A stretch of 64,000 bases of DNA from Lactobacillus sp. Sy-1 (GTDB taxonomy: Bacteria > Bacillota > Bacilli > Lactobacillales > Lactobacillaceae): positions 310,001 to 374,000 of the forward strand of contig NZ_JACCIU010000002.1 in assembly GCF_019303535.1 (NCBI RefSeq), read 5' to 3'. The position numbers and the translations under genes are program-made. Below are positions 24,840 to 34,697 of this stretch, piece after piece. The notes under the pieces are model-generated. The model did no database searches and had not been told where the DNA came from. It worked only from the letters and a program-made list of their open reading frames with translations. Numbering within the stretch: position 1 is the first letter of the stretch; every line of letters starts with the position of its first letter.

Positions 24840-25673
24840 TTATTTAAATATTATATTTATTATACACTGAGTACAATAAAATTTAAAGTACAAAATTAAA
24901 CATTGTAAGATATGAATAATGAATTTTTTTAATTAAAATCAAACGCAGTTTAGATGGTAGCGTTGTTAAACGTTGCACGTCCTCAATCCTGGTAAAGCAA
25001 TTCGAGAGAAAGTTATTCCGGTGGCCCTTAGAACTTATCTTCTTGAAATATCGAGCTGATCGTCTGTAAGTTACTCTGGGTTGTGGTTGTCCCGGTGGAA
25101 TTCATGTTGAACGAAATGTTTTCTTAGACCGATTTGAGCTGACCTTGGTACTTGCCTGTAAGATTTGATCAAACATAATTGCTAGAATGGGACTCAGAAT
25201 AAGAGCGTGGATGAGTAGCCCTCTTCATGGTGCGACACTACACTTCCTAGTGGGAAAAATTTGATGTCTTAAATAGAGTGGAAGTGGGTAGGGATGTCAA
25301 AATAATGGTGAAAAATTTAGGGAATCGGGATTATTTTGAATGTTAAATATGTAGAAGTAATAATCTCTTTAGGAGGAACATGTTCATGGACAATCGTATC
25401 AGTTGTGATTCTATTCAGCAGATTGATAATATCGATAATAAGAGCACCTAAAAAACTGATTAGGAAAGAAATTGAAAGCCCCGAAGATTGCAGCTGAAAT
25501 GAAACCTGGTCAAAAGTGCATTAAAACAATATAAGGGATTGGTAATGATGCAGTCTCGGAATTATTAGCGTTATCCCCAGTTGATGAAGTTTCAACTGGA
25601 GTTCAAAATAGTCGTATTTACAGAAGTAGCAATGATTAATATGTTGTTAAAAAAAGATATATAAATGCAAGTA
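24840..25673. other. decayed or non-coding segment of unknown origin
   Basis: There is no sustained open frame over about 830 bp, although base composition from about 24960 to 25260 is richer in G+C than its surroundings. An AGGAGG site at 25373 precedes a short frame (ATG at 25380, MFMDNRIS...) that stops after about 22 codons. Further short frames resume in other phases (for example GIGNDAVSELLALSP near 25540). This looks like a gene broken by frameshifts, with a long leader that may be a structured RNA or the non-coding end of a lost mobile element. I could not match it to a known transposase. Confidence 0.5.
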
Positions 25674-25717
25674 AATAAGGATTAGAGGGCGTTGGAGGCC
25701 CTCTAATCCTTATTTTT
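25674..25717. terminator. strong bidirectional terminator
   Basis: A perfect 17-bp stem, AATAAGGATTAGAGGGC with its complement, around a 7-nt loop GTTGGAG, followed by TTTTT on the plus strand. It ends the decayed segment and could also block transcription leaving the CRISPR array. Confidence 0.92.
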
Positions 25718-25818
25718 ATCTAAAACGTTATTGAAAAAGTGCGTATAAAACTATTGATCTAACATACTTTGGAATTTAAAAATACAAAAATAATTAAAGT
25801 GATTTCCATTTAGAATTA

Positions 25819-28363
25819 AATCTTAAACTCATTGAAACAACCTGCATCTAAAACCCAATAATCATCTTCGGGAATGTGCTTTTGGATCTTAAACTCATTG
25901 AAACAACCTGCATCTAAAACAAGCAGTCCATCGGATCATCACCGTCTTGCGATCTTAAACTCATTGAAACAACCTGCATCTAAAACTACGATGCGCTCAA
26001 GTCTATCGTCAAGGACGATCTTAAACTCATTGAAACAACCTGCATCTAAAACTGTGCATATAACGCGAGCCATCGGCATCATGATCTTAAACTCATTGAA
26101 ACAACCTGCATCTAAAACTTACTGACCCGAACAAGGAAGGTGATGGTTGATCTTAAACTCATTGAAACAACCTGCATCTAAAACTTATACAACGGTCTAT
26201 CCGTTGACGTTAAGGATCTTAAACTCATTGAAACAACCTGCATCTAAAACATTTCGAGTTTTAGAAAGTTCAGATTTCATGATCTTAAACTCATTGAAAC
26301 AACCTGCATCTAAAACATCTCTTCATCATACGGGCAACGCCATTATGATCTTAAACTCATTGAAACAACCTGCATCTAAAACTTACCGCCTACTTGCATT
26401 TCGTAATTGGTTGATCTTAAACTCATTGAAACAACCTGCATCTAAAACGAAAACATGCGTTTAAAAAATGCAATTAAGGATCTTAAACTCATTGAAACAA
26501 CCTGCATCTAAAACTAGCGTTTAAATTCATTGATGATTACATCTGATCTTAAACTCATTGAAACAACCTGCATCTAAAACTTAGCATTACCACCCTTCAT
26601 CGTAACGTTAGATCTTAAACTCATTGAAACAACCTGCATCTAAAACTGTCAAAGCCTGACCGATTACGCATGTTAGGATCTTAAACTCATTGAAACAACC
26701 TGCATCTAAAACATGATGCCATGGTCGTTGGTGTATATTGCAGATCTTAAACTCATTGAAACAACCTGCATCTAAAACTGGCACTGTTGAAGATACGCCA
26801 ATGGGCAGGATCTTAAACTCATTGAAACAACCTGCATCTAAAACTCTTAGATGACGGTAAAGGCAACGTGACCAGATCTTAAACTCATTGAAACAACCTG
26901 CATCTAAAACCCGTGGTGGGTTCATCTTCTTGAAAGGAAGGATCTTAAACTCATTGAAACAACCTGCATCTAAAACCTCGTATATTGATTGAAGTCGGTA
27001 AAATTATGATCTTAAACTCATTGAAACAACCTGCATCTAAAACGGATAAAGTGCCCACTAAGCTGTTAGTTTTGATCTTAAACTCATTGAAACAACCTGC
27101 ATCTAAAACCAAGCGTCTACTGAAAAGAAATCGGCTTCAGATCTTAAACTCATTGAAACAACCTGCATCTAAAACTTCCTTTTTTTCATGTGGGATAAAA
27201 TCAGTGATCTTAAACTCATTGAAACAACCTGCATCTAAAACATATTGTTCAAAGTAGAACCAAACAACAGCGATCTTAAACTCATTGAAACAACCTGCAT
27301 CTAAAACAGCGAAAGGCAGCGGCAACACTGTAATTCTGATCTTAAACTCATTGAAACAACCTGCATCTAAAACACACAAGCGATTGGATTGCTACATTAT
27401 CGCGATCTTAAACTCATTGAAACAACCTGCATCTAAAACTGTCGTTGAGCATATCAGTCAGGACTTTATGATCTTAAACTCATTGAAACAACCTGCATCT
27501 AAAACTACTTGTGCCAGACTTCTTCGAGTCCTTGGGATCTTAAACTCATTGAAACAACCTGCATCTAAAACTGTGATTACCTTCTAACGTAGCGACAATA
27601 AGATCTTAAACTCATTGAAACAACCTGCATCTAAAACCTTAGCTAAGTTAGCTTTGCCTTTGATGAAGATCTTAAACTCATTGAAACAACCTGCATCTAA
27701 AACTGGAACTGGAACTGCCACTATCTATAACGTGATCTTAAACTCATTGAAACAACCTGCATCTAAAACAGATAGTGAAGGCAACTGGCAGCTAGAAAGG
27801 ATCTTAAACTCATTGAAACAACCTGCATCTAAAACACCATTATTTATCAATTATGTAATGCAAGGGATCTTAAACTCATTGAAACAACCTGCATCTAAAA
27901 CTAGAAGTAGTGGAATACCTCTAAGAGCTACGATCTTAAACTCATTGAAACAACCTGCATCTAAAACAGAAATTAAAGCCTTGAAAGAAACATTAGCGAT
28001 CTTAAACTCATTGAAACAACCTGCATCTAAAACCGAATTTATCGCTGCAATTGCTAAGTTAATGATCTTAAACTCATTGAAACAACCTGCATCTAAAACA
28101 CAGCGCACGCTGAAATCATGGATTTGTTTGATCTTAAACTCATTGAAACAACCTGCATCTAAAACTAATATCTCTGAACTTCCAGTATGAATAATGATCT
28201 TAAACTCATTGAAACAACCTGCATCTAAAACGCAAAATGCGGATACGGATACGCAGAATGCGATCTTAAACTCATTGAAACAACCTGCATCTAAAACCTA
28301 ATTAAATTATTAAAGTTGCTAATCAGTGATCTTAAACTCATTGAAACAACCTGCATCTAAAAC
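25819..28363 (-). CRISPR. type II-A CRISPR array, 39 repeats, 38 spacers
   Basis: Thirty-nine 36-bp repeats alternate with 30-bp spacers (period 66 bp), except for one 31-bp spacer at 26977-27007. On the transcribed minus strand the repeat starts GTTTTAGATGCAGG and ends GAGTTTAAGATC. All repeats look identical except the leader-distal one (25819-25854), whose terminal base differs (ends GATT, not GATC). The leader end is at 28363, next to csn2, so the newest spacer is 28298-28327. Because the period is divisible by three, long open frames run through the array; these are artefacts. Confidence 0.98.
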
Positions 28364-28496
28364 CATTATATTATAATAAAACATACAATAATTTCAAACA
28401 AATGCTGTCAAAACAAGTTTTTCAATCATTAAAAAATTAACTTATTTCTAATATCTAAACTCATCGATAATTATACTATAAAATGAACTTTCATTT
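28364..28496 (-). promoter_or_regulatory. CRISPR leader
   Basis: This is the AT-rich 133-bp region between csn2 and the first repeat. It carries the array promoter and a repeat-like fragment, ATCTAAACTCATCGA (28453-28467), which matches the repeat half ATCTTAAACTCATTGA with one gap and one mismatch. Confidence 0.8.
28370..28397 (-). promoter_or_regulatory. leader promoter of the CRISPR array
   Basis: On the minus strand TTGAAA (28397-28392), a 16-bp spacer and TATAAT (28375-28370) place the start at about the first repeat. A further TTGACA (28411-28406) with TTGTAT 17 bp downstream is an alternative. Confidence 0.65.
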
Positions 28497-29162
28497 CTAT
28501 TTCCATTCACAAAAATCTTCGTCAATAAATAAATAATTATAATTATCAGTCAATGATCTTCTCACACTATTAAAATTAAAAGTTAGAATTGTCTTCTTAC
28601 AGTCAGCTAATAGTTGATTAGTTAATTTTAATTCTGAATCATTCAAGTAATTGGTTAAATTTAATAAAATAATTAATTTATCGTCTTGGAGACTAGTAAC
28701 CGTCTTTACTAAGGTTTCCAAAATTGGATATGGTTCATTTAATTCATCATGAATAAATGATAACTTAGATTGTTTTAACAATTTATCTACATTCGGTGTA
28801 AAGTTCATTCTAATGGGTAAATCCAAAAGATAGGCTTCTTGTAGAAAAATTGAAAACATTTTTCTTTGATTATCAAAAATATTGGTAATGCTAGGATTTT
28901 GAATATCTTGTTCTATTTTCTTTTCAATCTTAGCAATAAACATCTTATCTAAATCAAGGCTGATTAGAATATCTCCATAATAATCATATGCATCCTTAGA
29001 GCTAATAACATTAGAGTCTTCGCTGCTAAAAATAATTTTATCACCGTAAGTTCTAACTTGATTAATAATCTTTGAATTTAGATTAGTACTTGCAATGTCT
29101 ATAATATTAAGAGAATTATCTAATATCTGATATGGTTGAAACGGATAGATTGTAATATTCAT
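28497..29162 (-). CDS. csn2: CRISPR-associated protein Csn2 (type II-A)
   Basis: This 221-aa protein has the length and position of Csn2, the subtype II-A adaptation protein that forms a DNA-end-binding ring with Cas1-Cas2 during spacer acquisition. Features include the N-terminal PFQPYQILDNSLNI segment, LISLDL near residue 88, and LIILLNLTNYLNDSELKL near residue 163. The start overlaps the cas2 stop by 4 bp. It is the last protein gene before the array. It belongs to the short Csn2 group; Csn2 families vary widely, so the assignment relies partly on context. Confidence 0.93.
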   Translation of the reverse strand: MNITIYPFQPYQILDNSLNIIDIASTNLNSKIINQVRTYGDKIIFSSEDSNVISSKDAYDYYGDILISLDLDKMFIAKIEKKIEQDIQNPSITNIFDNQRKMFSIFLQEAYLLDLPIRMNFTPNVDKLLKQSKLSFIHDELNEPYPILETLVKTVTSLQDDKLIILLNLTNYLNDSELKLTNQLLADCKKTILTFNFNSVRRSLTDNYNYLFIDEDFCEWK

Positions 29163-29464
29163 AATATCAACGTCCGATCACTAGAATTAATGACATCATC
29201 ATTCTTTTTTCCAGAAATAAATTTCATATCTTGATATTGGCGTTCAGTTAACATAAATGATTGAACGAGTCCCTCTTTAGGTGCTAAAACCGTTAATCGA
29301 TTTTCTGTAAATTTAGCAGATTGACGACTCGTACAAACCTTTACATATACAGAATACTGCATCATAAAGAACCCTTCTTTTAATAGGTCCTTTCTAAAAT
29401 GACGATAGTTTCTTCTTTGTTCGCTAGTTTCAGTTGGCAAATCAAACATTATCATTAAACGCAT
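29159..29464 (-). CDS. cas2: CRISPR-associated endonuclease Cas2
   Basis: Cas2 of about 101 aa. The ferredoxin-like fold starts with MRLMIMFDLPTET, which contains the conserved aspartate, and continues with RRNYRHFRKDLLKEGFFMMQYSVYVKV. I place the start at ATG 29464, with GAGG 9 nt upstream; a longer frame begins at 29497. It overlaps the end of cas1 by 23 bp and csn2 by 4 bp, so the genes are translationally coupled. It bridges two Cas1 dimers in the spacer integrase. Confidence 0.95.
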   Translation of the reverse strand: MRLMIMFDLPTETSEQRRNYRHFRKDLLKEGFFMMQYSVYVKVCTSRQSAKFTENRLTVLAPKEGLVQSFMLTERQYQDMKFISGKKNDDVINSSDRTLIL

Positions 29465-30353
29465 TATTCGATACCTCACTCGGAATCCCCACCTCAATTT
29501 TTATAGAGTCTTTTTTAAGATTTAAATAATCAAGACAATTTCTTACGTGTTCATAGATTGCGTTTCTTAATATAATTTCTTGATGATTATAAGTAACTTC
29601 GACATCCAACAATCTAATAAGACTAAACTTAACATCTGGTGTTAACTCTTTAAATTTTTGATTTCCTACCCATTGGTCAACAACTGGTCGAAATGGTTCC
29701 ATTAAGTCAGATCCTAAATTAAAATAATTTTCATCGCTATGATGATGAATTCCTAGCTGAGTTAATTGACCATAAGCAGTAATTTGAAGATTAACTGAAG
29801 ATAGAATGATGGAATATCCATAGTTAAGAGCATCATTAATTGGAGAAACTTCATCCCTACTAAAATCATTTCCAAACAATAATAAAAAGTATTTTCTTGC
29901 TGCAACGGCTTCACGATTAGTAATGTCATCTAGTTCTATCTTATCTAACTCTGAGATTATTGAATCAGAGTTGATACCAAAAAAATCAAGGGCTTGAATT
30001 TGATTACTAATTTTACTAATTACAATCTTGGTCCATAATTTCTTAGAAACTAAATTATTACTAGTCCAATCAAACTGTTTTTTTAATAAACTAACGTTGC
30101 TAATATTTCTAGTATAATTAATGACTTCTGATATCGGCTGATTAGAATTATCACTAAATATAATTTTGGCATTATTTTTGGATAATTCACAAATAGCAGC
30201 TGAAGTAATTACTACTTGTAAGGAAGAAACTATCAAAACTTGAATATCCTTTACATGAACATGATTGATTCCAGTATCTGTTTGAATTAATAAATTACCT
30301 AAAGTTAAAGATATCTTAGCATGCTGTGTTACTACAACAGTTCTCCATCCCAT
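29442..30353 (-). CDS. cas1: CRISPR-associated endonuclease Cas1
   Basis: This is a type II Cas1 of 303 aa, the usual length. The N-terminal domain starts GWRTVVVTQHAKISL. The catalytic helical domain includes DDITNREAVAARKYFLLLFG (glutamate near residue 149), then HHHSDENYFNLGSDLMEPFRPVVD with the conserved histidine and Asp/Glu residues. It is the catalytic subunit of the spacer integrase. The start lies 2 bp after cas9. Confidence 0.97.
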   Translation of the reverse strand: MGWRTVVVTQHAKISLTLGNLLIQTDTGINHVHVKDIQVLIVSSLQVVITSAAICELSKNNAKIIFSDNSNQPISEVINYTRNISNVSLLKKQFDWTSNNLVSKKLWTKIVISKISNQIQALDFFGINSDSIISELDKIELDDITNREAVAARKYFLLLFGNDFSRDEVSPINDALNYGYSIILSSVNLQITAYGQLTQLGIHHHSDENYFNLGSDLMEPFRPVVDQWVGNQKFKELTPDVKFSLIRLLDVEVTYNHQEIILRNAIYEHVRNCLDYLNLKKDSIKIEVGIPSEVSNNAFNDNV

Positions 30354-30355
30354 TA

Positions 30356-33300
30356 TTATTTTCCTTTTAAATTTGAAAGTTTAACTTCTCTATTTAATAA
30401 TCCTGTTGGTGAAGAATAGATTATTTTAGTTGAGTCATTTATGACTACAGGTCCTTGGCTAATTCCACTTTGCATTCTTCCAAATCTATCACCTAAATCA
30501 ATAGATTTTAAGTTTTCAGAATCAGAGTCTGTATGAAGGCCTGCTAATAACTTACTAACTACCTTAAGCTTATCTTCTTCCTTATCATTACCACTATAAA
30601 TAGGCAATGAATAAAATATCTTTTTACTATTATTAAGAGAATCTAAATAGTTCTTTTTATGATACATTGGGAAATAGTTAATGATTTGATCACAAATATA
30701 ATCAAAAATGTCATTCATCTTTTCATCATTTATTTTATCATCATCATAAATTTTCATTCTTTTCAGTGGTTTTTCCAACAATAGCTGCATTGATTTATTC
30801 ATATAAAATTGTTGATTACTTCTATAATCTCCGTCTATTCTATAATTTCGCTTATATCTACCATCATAATCTATAAATGATTGTTCCTTGTATACCTTAG
30901 GAATCAATATTTCAAATTCATCCTTAACAAAACTAGAAATATATTTTTTTAGAGATTTATATTTATTAACCGACTTATTTAATTTATCTACAATTACAGT
31001 TGAAATTTTACATATTTTAATTGTTTTCTTTTTCCTCCCAAGAACCCTAATAATTGAATAGTAAGAAATTTCTCCATTTGCATATCCTCCGTAAAGATTC
31101 AGAGGCTTATTCTTCTTTATGGGAAAAGCTGGTTTAGGACTTTTATTCCCAGCTTTTAGTATTGTTTCTTTAAACATTCTATTATTATCAGTATAGAGAC
31201 GGTGAGTAACTAAAATACACTTCCAATTAAAAACTTGATCAAGATATTTAATTTGCTTTTGCTTATCCCATATAATTTCACCAGTGTCTTTTGAAACTAG
31301 CTTATCCTTTTTAAATTCTCCAATAATGTTATAATTATTAATTCCATTTAAACGATCTAAAGATACTTTATCCTTAGGATAATCTCCATACATTACGAAT
31401 TGATTCCAAGTTTTAGAACGACGCATTAAGTAATTCCCAATCATCGCAGCTAAGTAAGCATCAAAAGCATGATGGAAATCATTAACAACTCTAATTTTAG
31501 GAAACTTAAATTCTCTTCTAAAATCTGACGAAAGTTTTGCCTTTACGTTTATAATCTTAGTTTCGGGATACTGATTACTAATAATGTCGCTTACGAGTTT
31601 AATTACTTGCCTTGTTTCTACTAACTGTCGACCAATAAATCGATTAGCTTGTTGATTAAATGTTTCCCTACGCATAGTTAAATTATTATACTTAGTCTTA
31701 GTAATTAAGCCCCTAGCTTCTAAATTCTTCCAATGGCTAATCATACCTTTTCCAAATACATCCATTGCAAGTTGATTTTTCTTTACATGTTCATTATTAT
31801 CCTTAGAAGTTAAGACCCGGTTATTTAATGAATCATCCTTAATTAAGGATTGAGGAATAATGTGATCGATGTCGTACCTATCTATTCTATTAATATCCAA
31901 TTTATCAGAATTGCCATAGATATCCCGACCATCTTGTTGGAAGTAAAGCATTAAAGCATCAGTAAATGTTGCACCTGAATCCTTCTTTTCCTCATATTCT
32001 TTTTTAACATCCTTAGAAAATTCTTTTACCATTGTAGCTAATTGTTCAGCTCTAGATATGGTTTTTTGACCCTTTTTCTTATTATCTCTAGCGGCTTCAA
32101 TAAAAATCCACGTAGGTTCATACCCCATTATCTTGACAATGTCTTTAACTACTAGCATTACCTGACTAATTGATCTTTTATTTTGTGGTGAAGTAAATAA
32201 ATCTTTAATTGTATCATTTAATCCGCCATCAATTTTTCTATTTCTATCTAAAGTTTTATTATTAATTTCAATTATTTGAGATTTAAATTCAGGACTGTTA
32301 ACAATCTGCATGAAATTATTCTTAGAATTCCAAAGATGATCCATAATTGATTGATCATTACTGTCTTTAATCTCTAACAATAATTTATTCGAAAGTCTTC
32401 CCCAGCCACGATAGCGGATATTAGAAATAATGTTTCTTTGATTATCATCTAACCACTTAATTCGATTTAATTGTCTTTTAAAGATCTTATTATCTTCAAA
32501 AGTTGTTGACCACGTAATCATTTGTTCAATATCATTAAAATATTTATGATCATCAACTTTGTCAGCTATAATTTTTTTAAATTCAATGTAAGCGGAAAGG
32601 GAACTATTAAAATGTTTTCCATCTGATAATCCCTTAATTACCACATCACTTGGCACCTCTGAATTTATCTTCAAGTTTTCAATAATATCCTTATCCGTTA
32701 CACTTTTTTTAGATTTAAATACTTGGTTAAAAATCCTTTGCTTTTGGTTAACGGTTAGTAGTTCTCCATTTTCACCATTGCCATTAAACATAACTCTAAT
32801 TCGATTCAATTCATTTAAAACAGTAAATTTTTGATAAGTTAGACTATTTTCTGGAATTACTTCTTCATCAATTAAGTAACTATCAGTGGTCTTCATTCGA
32901 TCAATAAAATTCATGGCAGACTTATCTCGGTCCACAATTTCATCAAAATTCCATGGAGTTATCTCTTCATTGTTGTCACTATTATTTTTTCTTTCCATCC
33001 AAGCAAATTTTGATTCTTTAGAGCTTACTAATGGACCTACATAGTAGGGAACTCTAAAACCAACTAGTTCATCTAAGGCATATGGAAAGGCCTTTTTTCT
33101 AATGCTATCACTGGTTGGATTTGGTGTTGCTAATTTTTTGTGAAACTCAGTTTGGTTTTTAATTATTTCGTCTAGTTCACGTTGATGAATTTGATATGGA
33201 ATGGATGAATTAGTAGCAGCTCTTTGTTTTACCAAATACTTTGGATGATTAGGGTCAGCAGCAGCTATAATTTTTTTAGGAAAATTATCTTCTCTTTCCT

Positions 33301-34411
33301 TAAGTGCTCTCTTGACTTTGGTATAAAAAGTTTCAATGTTTCCATCAGAATTATAAACATCATAAGCTGACATTAACTTATTACCAATTTCAGGGTTGGC
33401 TTTACTAAATGCCTTTAGTTGATTTAATTGCTCCCCATATTTTTCATATGAACTAATCATTTTTTCGGATAGACTCTGGTTACCTGGAATAATTCCAGAA
33501 AGCTGAACTTCAGCGTGTAATTTTTTTATTTCATTAATTAAGTCATATGCATCCGGAATCTTAGATAAGTAACTACTAATTTCATCTACTTTATCGTCCC
33601 AATCTTTAATATAGATGTTAAATTTACTACGATCTTCATCAGAAACATCAATCCCAAATAATTCTTCAAACCTAGTTTTATTTCCTAAAATAGCGTTAAT
33701 TAAATTATTTAGAATCTTTTTATCTTGCTTATTTTCTATTAGTTCCTTAACAATTTCGTTTTTCTTATCTGTACTAGACTTCTTGTGGTCAAAAGCAATC
33801 TTTCTAACTTTATCAAAATCGCCACTGAACCCGGTAAAATTACTATTAATTTTTAATAGTTGTTCTTTGATTCTATTAAATGACTCTTCCCAGTTAGAAT
33901 TTTTAACATTAAAGCTATCTGCTGTACCATCCATTAAAAAGTTACCACGATACTTTACAATGTGATGAATTGCTAAATAAACTAGTCTAATATCAAAAGG
34001 TTCATGCTTAGTCATTAGGGCATTTCTTAGGTGATAAATAGTTGGGTATAGACGATGATATCTTTTATCAGTCATTCCAGCTATTAAGTTACTTGCATAA
34101 CCATGTCGATTAGGGTCATCAGGATGTTCACTAAAGTACCTCAATCGTTGAAAAAAATTAGGATCTTTTTGAATAATTTCATCATAAAAGAAATTATCTA
34201 ACATTCTCAAACGCCATTTTCTTCTCTTATAGCGTCTTCTTGCAGCTCTATATGTTCTAGTCTTAGCTGCTGTTTCACCCTCATCAAAAAGACGTACACC
34301 AATGGCATCCTTTCCCTTAACCCTAAGGATCTTGCTATTACCATCAACAATTGTCCATCCAACTGACCCAACACCCATATCTAAACCAATTCCATAAGGT
34401 TTTTTATCCAT
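30356..34411 (-). CDS. cas9: CRISPR RNA-guided endonuclease Cas9 (type II-A)
   Basis: Cas9 of 1351 aa. RuvC-I is GIGLDMGVGSVGWT with catalytic Asp11. The arginine-rich bridge helix is RTYRAARRRYKRRKWRLRML near residue 63. RuvC-II is WIFIEAARDN, the HNH domain carries YDIDHIIPQS and NNRVLTSKDNN, and RuvC-III is NDFHHAFDAYLAAMIG. All catalytic residues appear intact. Length and order match II-A enzymes of streptococci and lactobacilli. The C-terminal PAM-interacting region differs enough that the PAM cannot be predicted by eye. Only about 50 bp separate its ATG (site TAGGAGG) from the tracrRNA terminator; a weak TATGAT there is the only promoter candidate. Confidence 0.98.
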   Translation of the reverse strand: MDKKPYGIGLDMGVGSVGWTIVDGNSKILRVKGKDAIGVRLFDEGETAAKTRTYRAARRRYKRRKWRLRMLDNFFYDEIIQKDPNFFQRLRYFSEHPDDPNRHGYASNLIAGMTDKRYHRLYPTIYHLRNALMTKHEPFDIRLVYLAIHHIVKYRGNFLMDGTADSFNVKNSNWEESFNRIKEQLLKINSNFTGFSGDFDKVRKIAFDHKKSSTDKKNEIVKELIENKQDKKILNNLINAILGNKTRFEELFGIDVSDEDRSKFNIYIKDWDDKVDEISSYLSKIPDAYDLINEIKKLHAEVQLSGIIPGNQSLSEKMISSYEKYGEQLNQLKAFSKANPEIGNKLMSAYDVYNSDGNIETFYTKVKRALKEREDNFPKKIIAAADPNHPKYLVKQRAATNSSIPYQIHQRELDEIIKNQTEFHKKLATPNPTSDSIRKKAFPYALDELVGFRVPYYVGPLVSSKESKFAWMERKNNSDNNEEITPWNFDEIVDRDKSAMNFIDRMKTTDSYLIDEEVIPENSLTYQKFTVLNELNRIRVMFNGNGENGELLTVNQKQRIFNQVFKSKKSVTDKDIIENLKINSEVPSDVVIKGLSDGKHFNSSLSAYIEFKKIIADKVDDHKYFNDIEQMITWSTTFEDNKIFKRQLNRIKWLDDNQRNIISNIRYRGWGRLSNKLLLEIKDSNDQSIMDHLWNSKNNFMQIVNSPEFKSQIIEINNKTLDRNRKIDGGLNDTIKDLFTSPQNKRSISQVMLVVKDIVKIMGYEPTWIFIEAARDNKKKGQKTISRAEQLATMVKEFSKDVKKEYEEKKDSGATFTDALMLYFQQDGRDIYGNSDKLDINRIDRYDIDHIIPQSLIKDDSLNNRVLTSKDNNEHVKKNQLAMDVFGKGMISHWKNLEARGLITKTKYNNLTMRRETFNQQANRFIGRQLVETRQVIKLVSDIISNQYPETKIINVKAKLSSDFRREFKFPKIRVVNDFHHAFDAYLAAMIGNYLMRRSKTWNQFVMYGDYPKDKVSLDRLNGINNYNIIGEFKKDKLVSKDTGEIIWDKQKQIKYLDQVFNWKCILVTHRLYTDNNRMFKETILKAGNKSPKPAFPIKKNKPLNLYGGYANGEISYYSIIRVLGRKKKTIKICKISTVIVDKLNKSVNKYKSLKKYISSFVKDEFEILIPKVYKEQSFIDYDGRYKRNYRIDGDYRSNQQFYMNKSMQLLLEKPLKRMKIYDDDKINDEKMNDIFDYICDQIINYFPMYHKKNYLDSLNNSKKIFYSLPIYSGNDKEEDKLKVVSKLLAGLHTDSDSENLKSIDLGDRFGRMQSGISQGPVVINDSTKIIYSSPTGLLNREVKLSNLKGK

Positions 34412-34459
34412 AATAGCCTCCTAAAATTAACCCAATTAACTACGTCATCTAAGATCATA

Positions 34460-34632
34460 AAAAACAAAAAGGGAGAAAAATCAGTAATTATGATTTTTCT
34501 CCCTTCAACGTTTTGTATGTATGGCACTAACGAAGTGCCTAAAGATGCTCATAAGAACATCTAAAAAGAAAACTTGGCAAAAGCCTTGTTTGATTTTAAC
34601 ATTACGCAGGTTGTTTCAATGAGTTTTAGATT
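34460..34632 (-). ncRNA. tracrRNA
   Basis: On the minus strand the anti-repeat starts ATCTAAAACTCATTG. It contains an 18-nt perfect complement to the crRNA repeat (34623-34606), then a bulge and lower stem (GTTAAAATC). Next come the nexus GGCTTTTGCC, the hairpins AGATGTTC-TTAT-GAGCATCT and GGCACT-TCGTT-AGTGCC, and a 13-bp terminator stem GGGAGAAAAATCA (34503-34471) with a T run. It is transcribed in the same direction as cas9, directly upstream. Confidence 0.95.
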
Positions 34633-34638
34633 ATCTTT

Positions 34639-34668
34639 ATTATATATCAAAGGTATATTTCATGTCAA
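34639..34668 (-). promoter_or_regulatory. tracrRNA promoter
   Basis: On the minus strand there is a consensus TTGACA (34668-34663), an 18-bp spacer and a consensus TATAAT (34644-34639). Start is expected near 34632, at the anti-repeat. A second TATAAT (34710-34705) upstream could make a longer form. Confidence 0.88.
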
Positions 34669-34697
34669 TGAATAAGCAATATTAAATATACCTTTGG
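34648..34697. repeat. 13-bp inverted repeat overlapping the tracrRNA promoter
   Basis: CAAAGGTATATTT (34648-34660) and AAATATACCTTTG (34685-34697) are perfectly complementary with 24 bp between. The left arm lies in the spacer between -10 and -35; the right arm lies just upstream of -35. It could be a repressor site pair or, in a longer transcript, a hairpin. Confidence 0.85.

Noticed and set aside
25874-28190. Long open frames with repeated ILNSLKQPASKT or VLDAGCFNEFKI motifs
   Set aside because: They are translations of the CRISPR repeats; a period of 66 bp is divisible by three and keeps frames open.
25819-28363. Self-targeting spacers or an anti-CRISPR gene
   Set aside because: No spacer obviously matched the rest of the window by eye, and no candidate anti-CRISPR or its regulator was recognised.
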